Made by a program: the position numbers and the translations under genes. The notes under the pieces were generated by a model. The model had not been told where the DNA came from. It saw nothing but the letters and a program-made list of their open reading frames with translations, and made no database searches. A stretch of 64,000 nt of DNA from Streptomyces sp. NBC_00250 (lineage in GTDB: Bacteria > Actinomycetota > Actinomycetes > Streptomycetales > Streptomycetaceae): assembly GCF_036192275.1 (NCBI RefSeq), contig NZ_CP108088.1, forward strand, positions 8,294,001-8,358,000, in the 5' to 3' direction. Positions 1 through 9,455 of this stretch are shown here, piece by piece (positions within the stretch are counted from its first letter, which is position 1; each line of letters begins with the position of its first letter).

Positions 1-1
1 C

Positions 2-502
2 TTCCAGCGACTGGGCTACGACCGCATCGGCCCGGTCCCCGTCTCAGCCCTGCTGTGGGCCGCGATCGCGGTGGCGGCCTGGTTCCTGCTGCGCCGCACC
101 ACCCTCGGCTACCGGATCCACGCCGTCGGCGGGGACCCCGACGTCGCCCGGCTGTCGGGCGTGCGCACCGACCGCGTCATCATCACCGCCCACGTGCTCT
201 GCTCGCTCTTCGCGGGGGTGGCCGGCCTGCTGCTGGCAGCCCGGCTCGGTGCCGGAGCGCCCACAGTCGGCACGGACGGCGGCTACGACCTGGAGTCCAT
301 CGCCGCCGTCGTCCTCGGCGGCACCGCTCTCGCCGGCGGCCGGGGCGGCGTGGCGGGCACCGTCGGAGGCGTCCTGCTCCTGGCCGTGCTGGACAGCGTC
401 TTCAACCAGCTCGAAGTCAACTCCTTCGCCAAGGACGTCGTACGCGGCATCGTTCTCGTCGCCGCCCTGGCGATCTATGCCCGACGGAGGCGTTCCCAGT
501 GA
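2..502 (+). CDS. Ribose-type sugar ABC transporter permease, C-terminal part (truncated by window start)
   Basis: The frame is open from base 2, so the start lies outside the window and only the last 166 codons are seen. They carry hydrophobic segments and the glycine-rich motif GGTALAGGRGGVAGT found near the C-terminus of RbsC/XylH-type inner-membrane permeases of sugar ABC importers (known family feature). It probably pairs with the permease that follows, whose GTG start overlaps this stop codon by four bases (GTGA), so the two are translationally coupled. No ATPase is visible; it is presumably upstream. The substrate cannot be read from the sequence, but the neighbours suggest a sugar or cyclitol. 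Confidence 0.88.
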   Translation, partial: FQRLGYDRIGPVPVSALLWAAIAVAAWFLLRRTTLGYRIHAVGGDPDVARLSGVRTDRVIITAHVLCSLFAGVAGLLLAARLGAGAPTVGTDGGYDLESIAAVVLGGTALAGGRGGVAGTVGGVLLLAVLDSVFNQLEVNSFAKDVVRGIVLVAALAIYARRRRSQ

Positions 503-1467
503 GGCGCAACCTGCCCGTCTTCGCGGTCCTCGCCGCGCTGCTCATCGCCATCGCGGTGGCGAACCCGTACTTCCTCGAACTCCCGGGCTTCCTCGCCTTC
601 GTCAAGCGAGCCGCCCCGTTGGCGATCCTTGCCGCCGGCCAGTACTTCGTCGTCGTCTCCGGCGAGTTCGACCTGTCGGTCGGCTCGCTCGTCACCGCCG
701 AGGTCGTCGTCGCCGCCGCGCTGATCGACGGGGACCCGGGTGCCACCTGGCCCGTGCTGCTCCTCCTGCTCGTCCTCGGAACCTTCGTCGGCCTCGTCAA
801 CGGCCTGGTGACGACCGTCCTGCGGGTACCGTCGTTCATCGCCACCCTCGGCATGATGCTGGTGCTCGCCGGTGCTGTCTTCCTGTGGACCGGCGGTGCC
901 CCGCGGGGCGCGGTGACCGAGCAGTTCCGTACCTTCGGGCGCGGCAGCCTCGGGACCGTACCGTGGTCCGTCCTGATCCTGCTGGCGGTCACGGCCGCCG
1001 TTGTCGTGGCGATGCGCGCCGACTTCGGCCGTACCCTCGTCGCCACCGGCGACAATCCGCGGGCCGCCGCCCTTTCGGGCGTGCGCGTGCTGCGGGTCAA
1101 GACCGTCGCCTTCGCCCTGTCCGGGCTTTCGGCGGCCGTCTGCGCGATCCTGCTCGGCGGGTTCGCCGGCGTCTCCGCCCAGGTCGGCCAGGGCCTGGAG
1201 TTCCAGGCCGTCACCGCGGTCGTGCTCGGCGGGGTCGTGCTCGGCGGCGGCCGTGGCTCGGTCGTCGCAGCCATGGCGGGCGCCTTCACGCTGGAGGCAC
1301 TGTTCACCCTGCTCAACCTGTACGGCATCTCGGGCGCGCTGGAAGCCACCGTGCAGGGCGTCATCCTCATCGCCGCCGTGGCCCTGGGCTCCGTACGCCT
1401 GCCTTCCTGGGCGGTACCCACCCGTACCACACCCGCCGCACCCACCCCCGCCCCCTCGAAGGGATAG
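499..1467 (+). CDS. Ribose-type sugar ABC transporter permease
   Basis: A 322-residue integral membrane protein of the RbsC/AraH permease family. The GTG at 499 was chosen because it overlaps the upstream TGA and starts just before the first hydrophobic helix (FAVLAALLIAIAVANP). The motif SGEFDLSVGSLV and the late motif GGVVLGGGRGSVVA are both hallmarks of the family. It would form the membrane channel with the preceding permease as a heterodimer. The binding-protein gene starts two bases after this stop, so the three genes form one transcription unit. Confidence 0.93.
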   Translation: MRRNLPVFAVLAALLIAIAVANPYFLELPGFLAFVKRAAPLAILAAGQYFVVVSGEFDLSVGSLVTAEVVVAAALIDGDPGATWPVLLLLLVLGTFVGLVNGLVTTVLRVPSFIATLGMMLVLAGAVFLWTGGAPRGAVTEQFRTFGRGSLGTVPWSVLILLAVTAAVVVAMRADFGRTLVATGDNPRAAALSGVRVLRVKTVAFALSGLSAAVCAILLGGFAGVSAQVGQGLEFQAVTAVVLGGVVLGGGRGSVVAAMAGAFTLEALFTLLNLYGISGALEATVQGVILIAAVALGSVRLPSWAVPTRTTPAAPTPAPSKG

Positions 1468-1469
1468 TC

Positions 1470-2666
1470 ATGCCGCCCACCCCCCGACGCTTCGTCGCAG
1501 GCGCCGTACTCGCCGCTCTCATCCCCCTGGCCGGCTGTTCCACCGACAGCCCCGGAGGCCCGGCGGCCACGGGCGGCAAGGAGGCCGGCAAGTCGAAGAC
1601 CGGCGCGCAGTCGAAGTTCTTCGTCCAGGCCGACTACGATGCCCAGCTCGCGATGCGCGCGAAGCAGCCCACCGGCCCCGCCGACAAGCCGTGGGAGCAG
1701 GCCATCGACCCGCAGCCGATCGACACTTCCGCCCACAAGAAGGCGGGCCCGTACAACCTGTGCTTCTCCAATGCCGCGGTGAACAACCCCTGGCGGCAGG
1801 TCGGTTGGAAGACGATGCAGGCCGAGGTCGCGCTCCACAAGGAGATCGCGAAGTTCACCGTCCTCGACGCCGAGGGCAAGGACGACAAGCAGATCTCCGA
1901 CATCGCCGAACTGCAGGCGAAGGGCTGCGACGCCCTGATCGTCTCACCCAACACCACCGCCACGCTCACCCCCGCGGTCAAGGGAGCCTGTTCCAAGATC
2001 CCCGTGATCGTCTTCGACCGGGGCGTGCAGACGGACTGCCCCGTCACCTTCATCAAGCCCATCGGCGGGTACGCCTTCGGCGCCGACGCGGCCGAGTTCC
2101 TGATCGACAAGGTCAAGCCCGGCGGAAAGATCCTCGCCCTGCGCATCCTGCCCGGCGTGGACGTCCTGGAGACCCGCTGGTCCGCCGCCAAGGAAGCCCT
2201 CGACAAGAGCGAACTCGACGTCGTCGGCGTGGAGTTCACCGACGGTGATGCCGCCAAGACCAAGGCTGTGGTCAGCGACTACATCCAGCGCTTCGGCAAG
2301 ATCGACGGGGTCTGGATGGACGCGGGCGCCAACTCCGTCGCCGCCGTGGAGGCCTTCGAGGACGCCGGCCTGCCCGTCCCGCCGATCAACGGGGAGGACC
2401 AGCAGGACTTCCTGCAGAAGTGGAAGGACGCCGGCCTGACGGCCGTCGCGCCGACCTACCCCACCTACCAGTGGCGCACCCCGGTCATCGCGGCACTGAA
2501 GATCCTCAAGGGCGAGAGCGTGCCGAAGGTCTGGAACCTGCCCCAGCCCAAGGTCACCCAGGACAACCTCGACCAGTACCTCAAGCCCGGACTGCCGCCC
2601 CTGCACTACGCGCTTTGCGGCTGCGAGGACATGCCCGGATACCCGCAGAAGTGGGGCGGGAAGTAG
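1470..2666 (+). CDS. Sugar ABC transporter substrate-binding lipoprotein
   Basis: A 398-residue exported lipoprotein. After a basic N-terminus and hydrophobic stretch comes the lipobox LAGC with Cys23 as the lipidated residue. The mature part has the periplasmic-binding-protein type 1 fold pattern of RbsB/TorT-like proteins: an AVNNPWRQVGW segment, then DIAELQAKGCDALIVSPN and a late GEDQQDF segment. It captures the ligand for the two permeases upstream. The insert of about 60 residues before the binding domain and the cysteine-containing C-terminus (CGCEDMPGYP) are longer than in minimal RbsB. The next gene begins at the base after the stop. Confidence 0.92.
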   Translation: MPPTPRRFVAGAVLAALIPLAGCSTDSPGGPAATGGKEAGKSKTGAQSKFFVQADYDAQLAMRAKQPTGPADKPWEQAIDPQPIDTSAHKKAGPYNLCFSNAAVNNPWRQVGWKTMQAEVALHKEIAKFTVLDAEGKDDKQISDIAELQAKGCDALIVSPNTTATLTPAVKGACSKIPVIVFDRGVQTDCPVTFIKPIGGYAFGADAAEFLIDKVKPGGKILALRILPGVDVLETRWSAAKEALDKSELDVVGVEFTDGDAAKTKAVVSDYIQRFGKIDGVWMDAGANSVAAVEAFEDAGLPVPPINGEDQQDFLQKWKDAGLTAVAPTYPTYQWRTPVIAALKILKGESVPKVWNLPQPKVTQDNLDQYLKPGLPPLHYALCGCEDMPGYPQKWGGK

Positions 2667-3500
2667 ATGCGTTCCCTCGGGGTCAACACCTGGGTCTGGG
2701 CCTCACCGCTGACCGACGGGGGAGTGGAACGGCTCGCCCCTCGCATCGCCGAGTGGGGGTTCGACGTCATCGAGCTCCCGGTGGAGCAGCCGGGCGACTG
2801 GGACCCGGCCCGGGCCGCGGACCTGCTGGCCCGGCTGGGCCTGGCCGCCTCCGTGGTGCTCGTCATGCCGCCGGGCCGGGAACTGGTCGCCGCGCCCGCC
2901 GAGGTGGTCCGCGAGACCCAGGACTACCTGCGGCACTGCGTAGACGTCGCGGTGACCCTGGGCGCCCCCGCCATCAGCGGGCCGGCGTACGCCTCGGTCG
3001 GACGGACCTGGAAGCTCAACGGCGACGAGCGCAGGTCCGCCTACGCCGAACTGAGCGAGAACCTCAAGCCGGTGGTGGCCTACGCCGCCGACCGGGGGGT
3101 GCGGATCGGCGTGGAGCCGCTCAACCGCTACGAGACGAGCCTGATCAACACCGTTGAGCAGGCCCTGGAGGCGTTGCCCGAGGAATGCGGGCTCGCCCTC
3201 GACACCTATCACCTCAACATCGAGGAAAGGAGCCCGCTGCAGGCGATCCGGGACGCCGGATCCCGGATCGCACATCTCCAGGTGTGCGGGACGGACCGCG
3301 GAGCTCCCGGAGCCGACCACTTCGACTGGCCGGGTTTCGCCCTGGCCGTCGACGAGGCCGGCTACCGAGGCCCGCTGGTCATCGAGTCCTTCACCCCGGA
3401 CAACGCGACGATCGCGACCGCCGCCTCCGTGTGGCGGCCGCTGGCCGTGACCCAGGACGCCCTGGCCAAGGACGGCCTGGCGTTCCTTCGAACCCTCTGA
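2667..3500 (+). CDS. Sugar phosphate isomerase/epimerase (ketose 3-epimerase-like TIM barrel)
   Basis: A 277-residue cytoplasmic TIM-barrel protein of the xylose-isomerase-like superfamily, closest by eye to D-tagatose/D-psicose 3-epimerases. The segments VEPLNRYETSLINT (Glu150) and LDTYHLNIEE (Asp179) match metal-binding strands of that family, and Glu240 in PLVIESF matches the last ligand. Spacing places Gln205 (AHLQV) where the epimerases usually have a metal-binding His; hydroxypyruvate isomerases have Gln there, so activity is not excluded. The gene follows the binding protein without a gap and probably processes the imported sugar. Confidence 0.85.
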   Translation: MRSLGVNTWVWASPLTDGGVERLAPRIAEWGFDVIELPVEQPGDWDPARAADLLARLGLAASVVLVMPPGRELVAAPAEVVRETQDYLRHCVDVAVTLGAPAISGPAYASVGRTWKLNGDERRSAYAELSENLKPVVAYAADRGVRIGVEPLNRYETSLINTVEQALEALPEECGLALDTYHLNIEERSPLQAIRDAGSRIAHLQVCGTDRGAPGADHFDWPGFALAVDEAGYRGPLVIESFTPDNATIATAASVWRPLAVTQDALAKDGLAFLRTL

Positions 3501-3535
3501 GGCTGACTTTCCGCCCCCTACCAGGGAGACTTCCA

Positions 3536-6500
3536 GTGCATCGCTCACGCCTGAGCCGCGCGCTCTCGGTACTCACCGGGACGCTGTTGGCGCTGCTTCT
3601 CGTCCAGATACCAGCCCAACAGGCCTTCGCCGCACCGGCGTTCAAGGTGCTGCTGTTCACCAAGACGGCTGCCGGTGCCTTCCGGCACGGCTCCATCTCC
3701 GCCGGCACCACGATGTTCGAGCAGCTCGCCAAGGACAACAACTTCCAGCTCGACAAGAGCGAGGACTCCTCGATCTTCACTTCGTCGACGCTGAACACAT
3801 ACGACGCCGTCATCATGTTCCAGACCTCCGGGATGGTCTGGGACAACGACGCACAGCGCCAGGGCATGCAGAAGTACGTCCGTAGCGGCCGCGGCGTCGT
3901 CGCCGTCCACAACGCCACGGACATGAACATCGACTCTCAGTTCCCCTGGTGGGACGACACCGTCATGGGCGGCGCGCACATGACGGCGCACTCCACCATC
4001 CAGCAGGGAACCGCCAAGGTCGCCGACCGGGTGCACCCGTCCACCAAGGGCCTCCCGGAGAAGTGGGTGCGCTCCGAGGAGTGGTACAACTTCGACAAGA
4101 ACGCGCGTGGCAACGTCCACGTGCTCGTCACCGCGGACGAGACCACCTACGACGCGGGCGGCTCCAAGATGGGCGCCGACCACCCGATCTCCTGGTGCCG
4201 TGTCGCCGAGACCGGCAAGGTCTGGGCCACTGCGATGGGCCACGAAGCGTCCTCGTACTCCGACGCGAACTTCAAGAAGCACCTGCTCGGCGGCGTGAAG
4301 TGGGCCGCGGGCGCGGAGGCCGGAGACTGCGGCGGTACCGTCTCCAGCCGCTTCCAGAAGGTGACGCTCGACGGCGCGCCCGACCAGCCCATGGAGCTGG
4401 ACGTGGCATCCGACGGCAAGGTCTTCTACATCTCTCGCTCCGGGTCCGTGCACGTCATCCACGAACACGAGGGCGAGACGGAGACGCACACCGCGGGCAT
4501 CCTGGACGTCTACGACGGCGGTGAGGACGGCGGCATCGGTCTCGCACTGGACCCGAATTTCGCCACCAACCGCTTCATCTACCTCAACTACTCGCCCGCC
4601 GGCACGGCCGAGGTCAACCGGGTCTCCCGGTTCAAGGTCAACGCGAACGACACGCTGGACATGACCAGTGAGAAGAAGCTCATCGAGGTGCCGGCCTACC
4701 GCACCGTCGACGAGCCCGGCCACACCGGCGGCTACCTCGCCTTCGGCCCCGGCGGCAACCTGTACATCGGGACGGGCGACGACACCAACCCGTTCGCCTC
4801 GGACGGCTTCTCGCCGATCGACGAACGGCAGGGCCGCGAGCACTACGACGCTCAGCGCAGCTCTGCCAACACCAATGACCTTCGCGGCAAGCTCCTGCGG
4901 ATCCACCCCGAGGCCGACGGCACCTACACCATCCCGTCGGGCAACCTGTTCGCCCCCGGCACCGCCAAGACCCGGCCCGAGATCTACGCCATGGGCTTCC
5001 GCAACGGGTTCCGGTTCGCGGTCGACAAGGACACCGGCTGGATCTCCCTCGGCGACTACGGTCCCGACTCGCACGCGGCCAACCCCGACCGCGGCCCCGA
5101 GGGCACGGTCGAGTGGAACCTGATCAAGACGCCGGGCTTCTACGGGTGGCCGTACTGCACGGGCAACAACACGCCGTTCAACAACTACGACTTCACCACC
5201 CGCACTTCGGGGGCGAAGTTCGACTGCGCGGCCCCCGTGAACGACTCGCCGAACAACACCGGCCTGACCAAGCTGCCCGCGGCCAAGCCGGCGACGGTCT
5301 GGTACAACTACCACGAATCCAAGGAGTTCCCCGAGATAGCGACCGGCGGCGGCGGTGCCCCGATGGGCGGCCCCTTCTACCACTACGACGCGGCCAGCAC
5401 CTCGGAGCGCAAGTTCCCCCAGTACTACGACAAGACGCCGTTCTTCTACGAGTGGAGCCGCAACACCGTCAAGGAGTTCCGCCTCGACGCCAACGGCGGC
5501 CTGCTGAAGATCAACCCGCTGGTCGCGCAGATCGCCCCGCACGCGGCCATCGACATGAAGTTCGGCCCCGACGGAGCGATGTACCTCGCTGAATGGGGCC
5601 TCGGCTACGGCCACGCCAACACCGACGACGGCATCTACCGGATCGAATACGTCGCCGGCAACCGCACCCCGGTCGCCAAGGCATCCGCCACCCCGGACTC
5701 CGGCCAGGGACCGCTCCAGGTCACCTTCTCCGCCGCCGGCTCCGCCGACCCGGACGGTGACGCGCTCACCTACTCGTGGAACTTCGGCGACGGGTCCAGC
5801 TCCACAGCTCAGAACCCCACCCACACCTACACCGCCAACGGCGACTACACCGCGCGGCTGACGGTGAAGGACGCCGGCGGGAAGACCGGCACCACCAGCG
5901 TGCCCGTGGTCGTCGGCAACACCCGTCCCAAGGTCACGTTCACCGCGCCCGGCAACGGCGGGGTCATCGCGTTCGGCGACAAGATCAAGTACACGGTGAA
6001 GGTCACCGACCCCGAGGACGGCACCGTCGACTGCTCGAAGGTCGTCGTGACCGCGGCGCTGGGACACGACAGCCACAGCCACGACACCGGCCAGTTCACC
6101 GGGTGCTCGGGCGAGATCCAGACGACCGCCTCCGGTCACGATGCGGACGCGAACACGTTCTACGTCCTCTCCGCCGACTACACCGACAAGGGAGGCCTGC
6201 AGGGCACCACCACCGCCACCCTGCAGCCCCGGCACAAGCAGGCCGAGTACTTCACTGCTCAGTCCGGCGTGCGCATCGTCGAGCAGAGCGGCGCCGAGGG
6301 CGGCAAGCGCATCGGGGACATCTCCAACGGCGACTGGATCTCCTTCTCGCCGCTGAACCTGTCCGGCGTCACGTCGGTGTCGGTGCGGGCGTCTTCGCCC
6401 GCCGCCTCCGGCGGCTCCGTCGAACTGCGCGCGGGCTCGCCCACGGGCACGCTCATCGCCACCGTCCCGGTGACGAGCACCGGTGGATGGGACACCTACC

Positions 6501-7072
6501 AGACACTGCCGCCCGTCGCCGTGACCGACCCGGGCGGCACCCAGACCGTGTACGCCGTCTTCAAGGGCCGCACCGGGAGCGGGTTCGACCTGGACGCGCT
6601 CACCTTCCTCCGCGCGGGCGACAGCTCGTCCACCGGCCCGCAGGCCGGGAAGACGTACACCCTGACGAACGCCGGAAACAGCAAGGCCGTCGATGTGAGC
6701 AGGAGCTCCGCCACGGACGGCGCCGCGGTCGTCCAGTACACCGCCACCGGCAGCACCAACCAGAAGTGGAAGCTGACGGACGCCGGCAACGGCACATTCA
6801 CCCTGACCGCGCAGCACAGCGGCAAGTGCCTGGACGTCTACGGCCAGTCCAGCGCCGACGGCGCGAAGCTGATCCAGTGGGCCTGTCACACCGGCGCGAA
6901 CCAGAAGTGGAAGCTGGAGTCCGTCGGCACCGACACCTACCGGATCGTCTCGGTGGCCAGCGGCAAGTGCGTGGACGTTCCGAACCAGTCCACCGCGAAT
7001 GACGAGCAGCTGATCCAGTGGGCCTGCCACACCGGATCGAACCAGAAGTGGAAGCTCACCCAGGTGGGCTGA
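3536..7072 (+). CDS. Secreted ThuA / glucose-sorbosone dehydrogenase-like / PKD / CBM6 / ricin-type multidomain protein
   Basis: An 1178-residue exported protein. The GTG at 3536 has a GGGAGA ribosome site and starts a signal peptide (about residues 1-31 ending AFAAP). Domains in order: ThuA-like (32-260, FTKTAAGAFRHGSI), a six-blade beta-propeller of the glucose/sorbosone dehydrogenase (GSDH) type (about 265-695, with MGFRNGFRFAV and GPDGAMYLAEWG), PKD (708-793, YSWNFGDG), a linker domain, CBM6 (902-1028, QAEYFT...GDWISF) and a three-repeat ricin/CBM13 lectin (1038-1178, repeated NQKWKL). Family knowledge suggests PQQ-dependent oxidation of a sugar or glycan end outside the cell; substrate unknown. 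A paralogue lies at 17345-20770 and lacks the lectin. Confidence 0.9.
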   Translation: MHRSRLSRALSVLTGTLLALLLVQIPAQQAFAAPAFKVLLFTKTAAGAFRHGSISAGTTMFEQLAKDNNFQLDKSEDSSIFTSSTLNTYDAVIMFQTSGMVWDNDAQRQGMQKYVRSGRGVVAVHNATDMNIDSQFPWWDDTVMGGAHMTAHSTIQQGTAKVADRVHPSTKGLPEKWVRSEEWYNFDKNARGNVHVLVTADETTYDAGGSKMGADHPISWCRVAETGKVWATAMGHEASSYSDANFKKHLLGGVKWAAGAEAGDCGGTVSSRFQKVTLDGAPDQPMELDVASDGKVFYISRSGSVHVIHEHEGETETHTAGILDVYDGGEDGGIGLALDPNFATNRFIYLNYSPAGTAEVNRVSRFKVNANDTLDMTSEKKLIEVPAYRTVDEPGHTGGYLAFGPGGNLYIGTGDDTNPFASDGFSPIDERQGREHYDAQRSSANTNDLRGKLLRIHPEADGTYTIPSGNLFAPGTAKTRPEIYAMGFRNGFRFAVDKDTGWISLGDYGPDSHAANPDRGPEGTVEWNLIKTPGFYGWPYCTGNNTPFNNYDFTTRTSGAKFDCAAPVNDSPNNTGLTKLPAAKPATVWYNYHESKEFPEIATGGGGAPMGGPFYHYDAASTSERKFPQYYDKTPFFYEWSRNTVKEFRLDANGGLLKINPLVAQIAPHAAIDMKFGPDGAMYLAEWGLGYGHANTDDGIYRIEYVAGNRTPVAKASATPDSGQGPLQVTFSAAGSADPDGDALTYSWNFGDGSSSTAQNPTHTYTANGDYTARLTVKDAGGKTGTTSVPVVVGNTRPKVTFTAPGNGGVIAFGDKIKYTVKVTDPEDGTVDCSKVVVTAALGHDSHSHDTGQFTGCSGEIQTTASGHDADANTFYVLSADYTDKGGLQGTTTATLQPRHKQAEYFTAQSGVRIVEQSGAEGGKRIGDISNGDWISFSPLNLSGVTSVSVRASSPAASGGSVELRAGSPTGTLIATVPVTSTGGWDTYQTLPPVAVTDPGGTQTVYAVFKGRTGSGFDLDALTFLRAGDSSSTGPQAGKTYTLTNAGNSKAVDVSRSSATDGAAVVQYTATGSTNQKWKLTDAGNGTFTLTAQHSGKCLDVYGQSSADGAKLIQWACHTGANQKWKLESVGTDTYRIVSVASGKCVDVPNQSTANDEQLIQWACHTGSNQKWKLTQVG

Positions 7073-7104
7073 CACACCCGACCGGCCGTCCCGGCGCCTC
7101 CGCA

Positions 7105-7166
7105 CCCCAGCGCCTGGGGCGGCCCCCGGACCTCACCGCCCCGGCGCCCGCACACTCGGGCGCCGG
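7105..7166 (+). terminator. Two GC-rich hairpins after the ThuA/GSDH gene
   Basis: Two inverted repeats lie in the gap before the next operon: CCCCAG/CTGGGG with a 3-base loop at 7105-7119, and a perfect 10-bp stem CCGGCGCCCG/CGGGCGCCGG with a 6-base loop at 7141-7166. No T-run follows, as is usual for streptomycete terminators. They may end or attenuate transcription from the transporter genes. Confidence 0.55.
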
Positions 7167-7246
7167 GCCCCGGTCTATGCGCTCCCCGCGCCGCACCCGC
7201 ACCGCACACACGCTCCGGCCCGCGCGCCAGAACTGGAACCCCGTCG

Positions 7247-8275
7247 ATGAATCGTCCGATCACCCTGTTCACCGGCCAATGGGCGGACCTCCCCTTCGAG
7301 GAGGTGTGCCGGCTCGCCTCCCAATGGGGGTACGACGGCCTCGAAATCGCTTGCTGGGGCGACCACTTCGCAGTCGACCGCGCCCTTGCGGAACCCGACT
7401 ACGTGGTGAGCAAGCGGGCGGTCCTGGCCCAGTACGGATTGGACGTCTGGGCCATCTCCAACCACCTCGTGGGCCAGGCCGTCTGCGACCACCCCATCGA
7501 CACCCGCCACCAGCTGATCCTGCCCGCCCGGCTCTGGGACGAGAACCCGGAACAGGTCCGCCGGAACGCGGCCCGCGAGATGCAGGACACGGCCAGAGCC
7601 GCCGCCCTGCTCGGCGTCGACACGGTGGTGGGTTTCACCGGTTCGTCGATCTGGCATACCGTCGCGATGTTCCCTCCCGTCCCGCCCGCCGCCATCGAGG
7701 ACGGCTACCGCGACTTCGCCGAACGCTGGCACCCCATCCTCGACGTGTTCGAGGAGCAGGGCGTACGGTTCGCGCTGGAGGTCCATCCCAGCGAGATCGC
7801 CTACGACTTCTGGACGACTCGGCGCACCCTGGAGGCCATCGGCCACCGCTGGTCCTTCGGGCTGAACTGGGACCCGTCCCACATGATCTGGCAGGACATC
7901 GATCCGGTGGACTTCATCCTGGAGTTCGGCGACCGGATCTACCACGCCGACTGCAAGGACACCCGGGTCCGCGCCCGCGACGGCCGCCGCGGCCGGCTCT
8001 CCTCTCACCTGCCCTGGGGGGACCCGCGCCGCGGCTGGGATTTCGTCTCCACCGGCCACGGAGACGTCCCCTGGGAGGACTGCATCCGCGCGCTGAACAC
8101 CATCGGATACCGCGGCCCACTCTCCGTGGAATGGGAGGACGCCGGCATGGACCGCCTGACCGGCGCCGCCGAAGCACTTGGTTTCCTGCAGGAGCTGTCC
8201 CGCATAGCCCCCCCGGCCACCGCCTTCGACGCCGCATTCGCAAGCCAGTCCGCAGAAGGAGACGGCCATGAGTGA
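7247..8275 (+). CDS. Sugar phosphate isomerase/epimerase (TIM barrel), first gene of Ebo-type cluster
   Basis: A 342-residue xylose-isomerase-like TIM-barrel protein. Candidate metal ligands are all present: Glu in FALEVHPSE, Asp in [10 protein letters not shown], His in IYHADCKD and Glu in SVEWEDAG. The long insert between strands, with CWGDHFAVD near the N-terminus, is typical of large epimerases in inositol and sugar catabolism (known family). No signal peptide is seen, so it is cytoplasmic. Its last codons overlap the start of the inositol-phosphate-synthase-like gene (8268), making it the first member of the overlapping run to 15147. The reaction is unknown. Confidence 0.87.
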   Translation: MNRPITLFTGQWADLPFEEVCRLASQWGYDGLEIACWGDHFAVDRALAEPDYVVSKRAVLAQYGLDVWAISNHLVGQAVCDHPIDTRHQLILPARLWDENPEQVRRNAAREMQDTARAAALLGVDTVVGFTGSSIWHTVAMFPPVPPAAIEDGYRDFAERWHPILDVFEEQGVRFALEVHPSEIAYDFWTTRRTLEAIGHRWSFGLNWDPSHMIWQDIDPVDFILEFGDRIYHADCKDTRVRARDGRRGRLSSHLPWGDPRRGWDFVSTGHGDVPWEDCIRALNTIGYRGPLSVEWEDAGMDRLTGAAEALGFLQELSRIAPPATAFDAAFASQSAEGDGHE

Positions 8276-9455
8276 CACCCCCTCCCGGAACACCGGCCGG
8301 ACCGGCGTATGGCTCGTCGGAGCCCGCGGTTCGGTCGCCACGACCGCAGTCGTCGGCGCCGCCGCGGTCAGCGGCGGATTCGTCCCCCCTACCGGCATGG
8401 TCTCCCAGCTGGCGGAGTTCGCCCACAGCGGCCTGCCCGCCCTGGAGGACCTGGTGTTCGGCGGACACGACGTCACGGACACCCCGCTCTCCAAGCGGGC
8501 CGAGCAGCTGGCCGAGGCCGGCGTCTTCCCCGCCACACTCCTCCCCCTCGTCGCCGACGCGCTCCAGGCGGCCGACGCGGAGATCAGGACCGGTACGACC
8601 GGCGGACCGGGAGGCCCCACGCAAGCCGAAACCGCGGCCTCCCTCATCGATGACCTGACCTCCTTCCGGCAACGCCACCGGCTCGGCCAGGTCGTGGTCG
8701 TCGACGTCTCCTCGACGGAACCCCTGCCCGTCCCCCGTCCCGCCCACGAGAAGCTCGACACACTGGAGCAGGCTCTGGCCTCCGGAGACGCAGAGCTCCC
8801 GCCGAGCTCCCTCTACGCCTACGCCGCCCTGCGCGCCGGATGCGGCCACGTCGGCTTCACCCCCTCGCCGGGAATGCGGCTGCCCGCGCTGCGCCGGCTC
8901 GCCGAAGCGCAGGGCCTGCCCTACGCGGGCTGCGACGCCAAGACCGGCGAAACCCTGATCCGCACCGCACTCGCGCCAGCGTTCGCCCACCGCGCCCTGC
9001 GTGTGCGGTCCTGGTCCGGTACGAACCTGCTCGGCGGCGGAGACGGCGCCACCCTCGCCGACCCGGCCGCCGCGGCCAGCAAGAACGCCTCCAAGCGCAG
9101 CGGTCTCGACGCCCTGCTCGGCGAGCGGGTGGAAGGACTCACCCACATCGACAACGTGCCGAGCATGGGGGAGCGGAAGACCGCCTGGGACCACGTCGAC
9201 TTCCAGGGCTTCCTCGGCGCGCCGATGACCCTGCAGTTCACCTGGCAGGGCTGGGACTCGGCCCTGGCCGCACCCCTCGTCCTCGACCTCGTCCGGTTCC
9301 TCGCCCGGGCCCGCCAGGCGGGCGCCTCCGGACCGCAGCGACAGCTCGGCTTCTTCTTCAAGGACCCGATCGCGCACGACCGCATCGCTCCCGACCACCG
9401 GCTCGTCATCCAGTTCGAAGAGCTCCGCGCCTGGTACGCCGGAGTCGTCCGATGA
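8268..9455 (+). CDS. Inositol-3-phosphate synthase-like protein
   Basis: A 395-residue protein of the myo-inositol-1-phosphate synthase family. It has an N-terminal NAD-binding motif ([14 protein letters not shown]) and the conserved stretch [15 protein letters not shown] region ([15 protein letters not shown]), followed by [18 protein letters not shown] and [10 protein letters not shown]. Authentic synthases cyclise glucose-6-phosphate to inositol-3-phosphate using NAD. This member may act on another sugar phosphate, since genome maintenance copies are usually elsewhere. It overlaps genes on both sides (8 bp upstream, ATGA downstream). In other Ebo clusters a dehydroquinate-synthase-like cyclase is present; this gene may fill that role (inference). 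Confidence 0.88.
   Translation: MSDTPSRNTGRTGVWLVGARGSVATTAVVGAAAVSGGFVPPTGMVSQLAEFAHSGLPALEDLVFGGHDVTDTPLSKRAEQLAEAGVFPATLLPLVADALQAADAEIRTGTTGGPGGPTQAETAASLIDDLTSFRQRHRLGQVVVVDVSSTEPLPVPRPAHEKLDTLEQALASGDAELPPSSLYAYAALRAGCGHVGFTPSPGMRLPALRRLAEAQGLPYAGCDAKTGETLIRTALAPAFAHRALRVRSWSGTNLLGGGDGATLADPAAAASKNASKRSGLDALLGERVEGLTHIDNVPSMGERKTAWDHVDFQGFLGAPMTLQFTWQGWDSALAAPLVLDLVRFLARARQAGASGPQRQLGFFFKDPIAHDRIAPDHRLVIQFEELRAWYAGVVR

Noticed and set aside
2667-3500. Catalytically dead epimerase because of the His-to-Gln change
   Set aside because: Related hydroxypyruvate isomerases use Gln at this position, so loss of activity cannot be claimed.
3545-7105. Long open frame on the minus strand (over 1100 codons)
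   Set aside because: It is antisense to the ThuA/GSDH gene and results from GC bias at third positions. Its product is low-complexity Val/Gly/Arg/Ala sequence with no family match.
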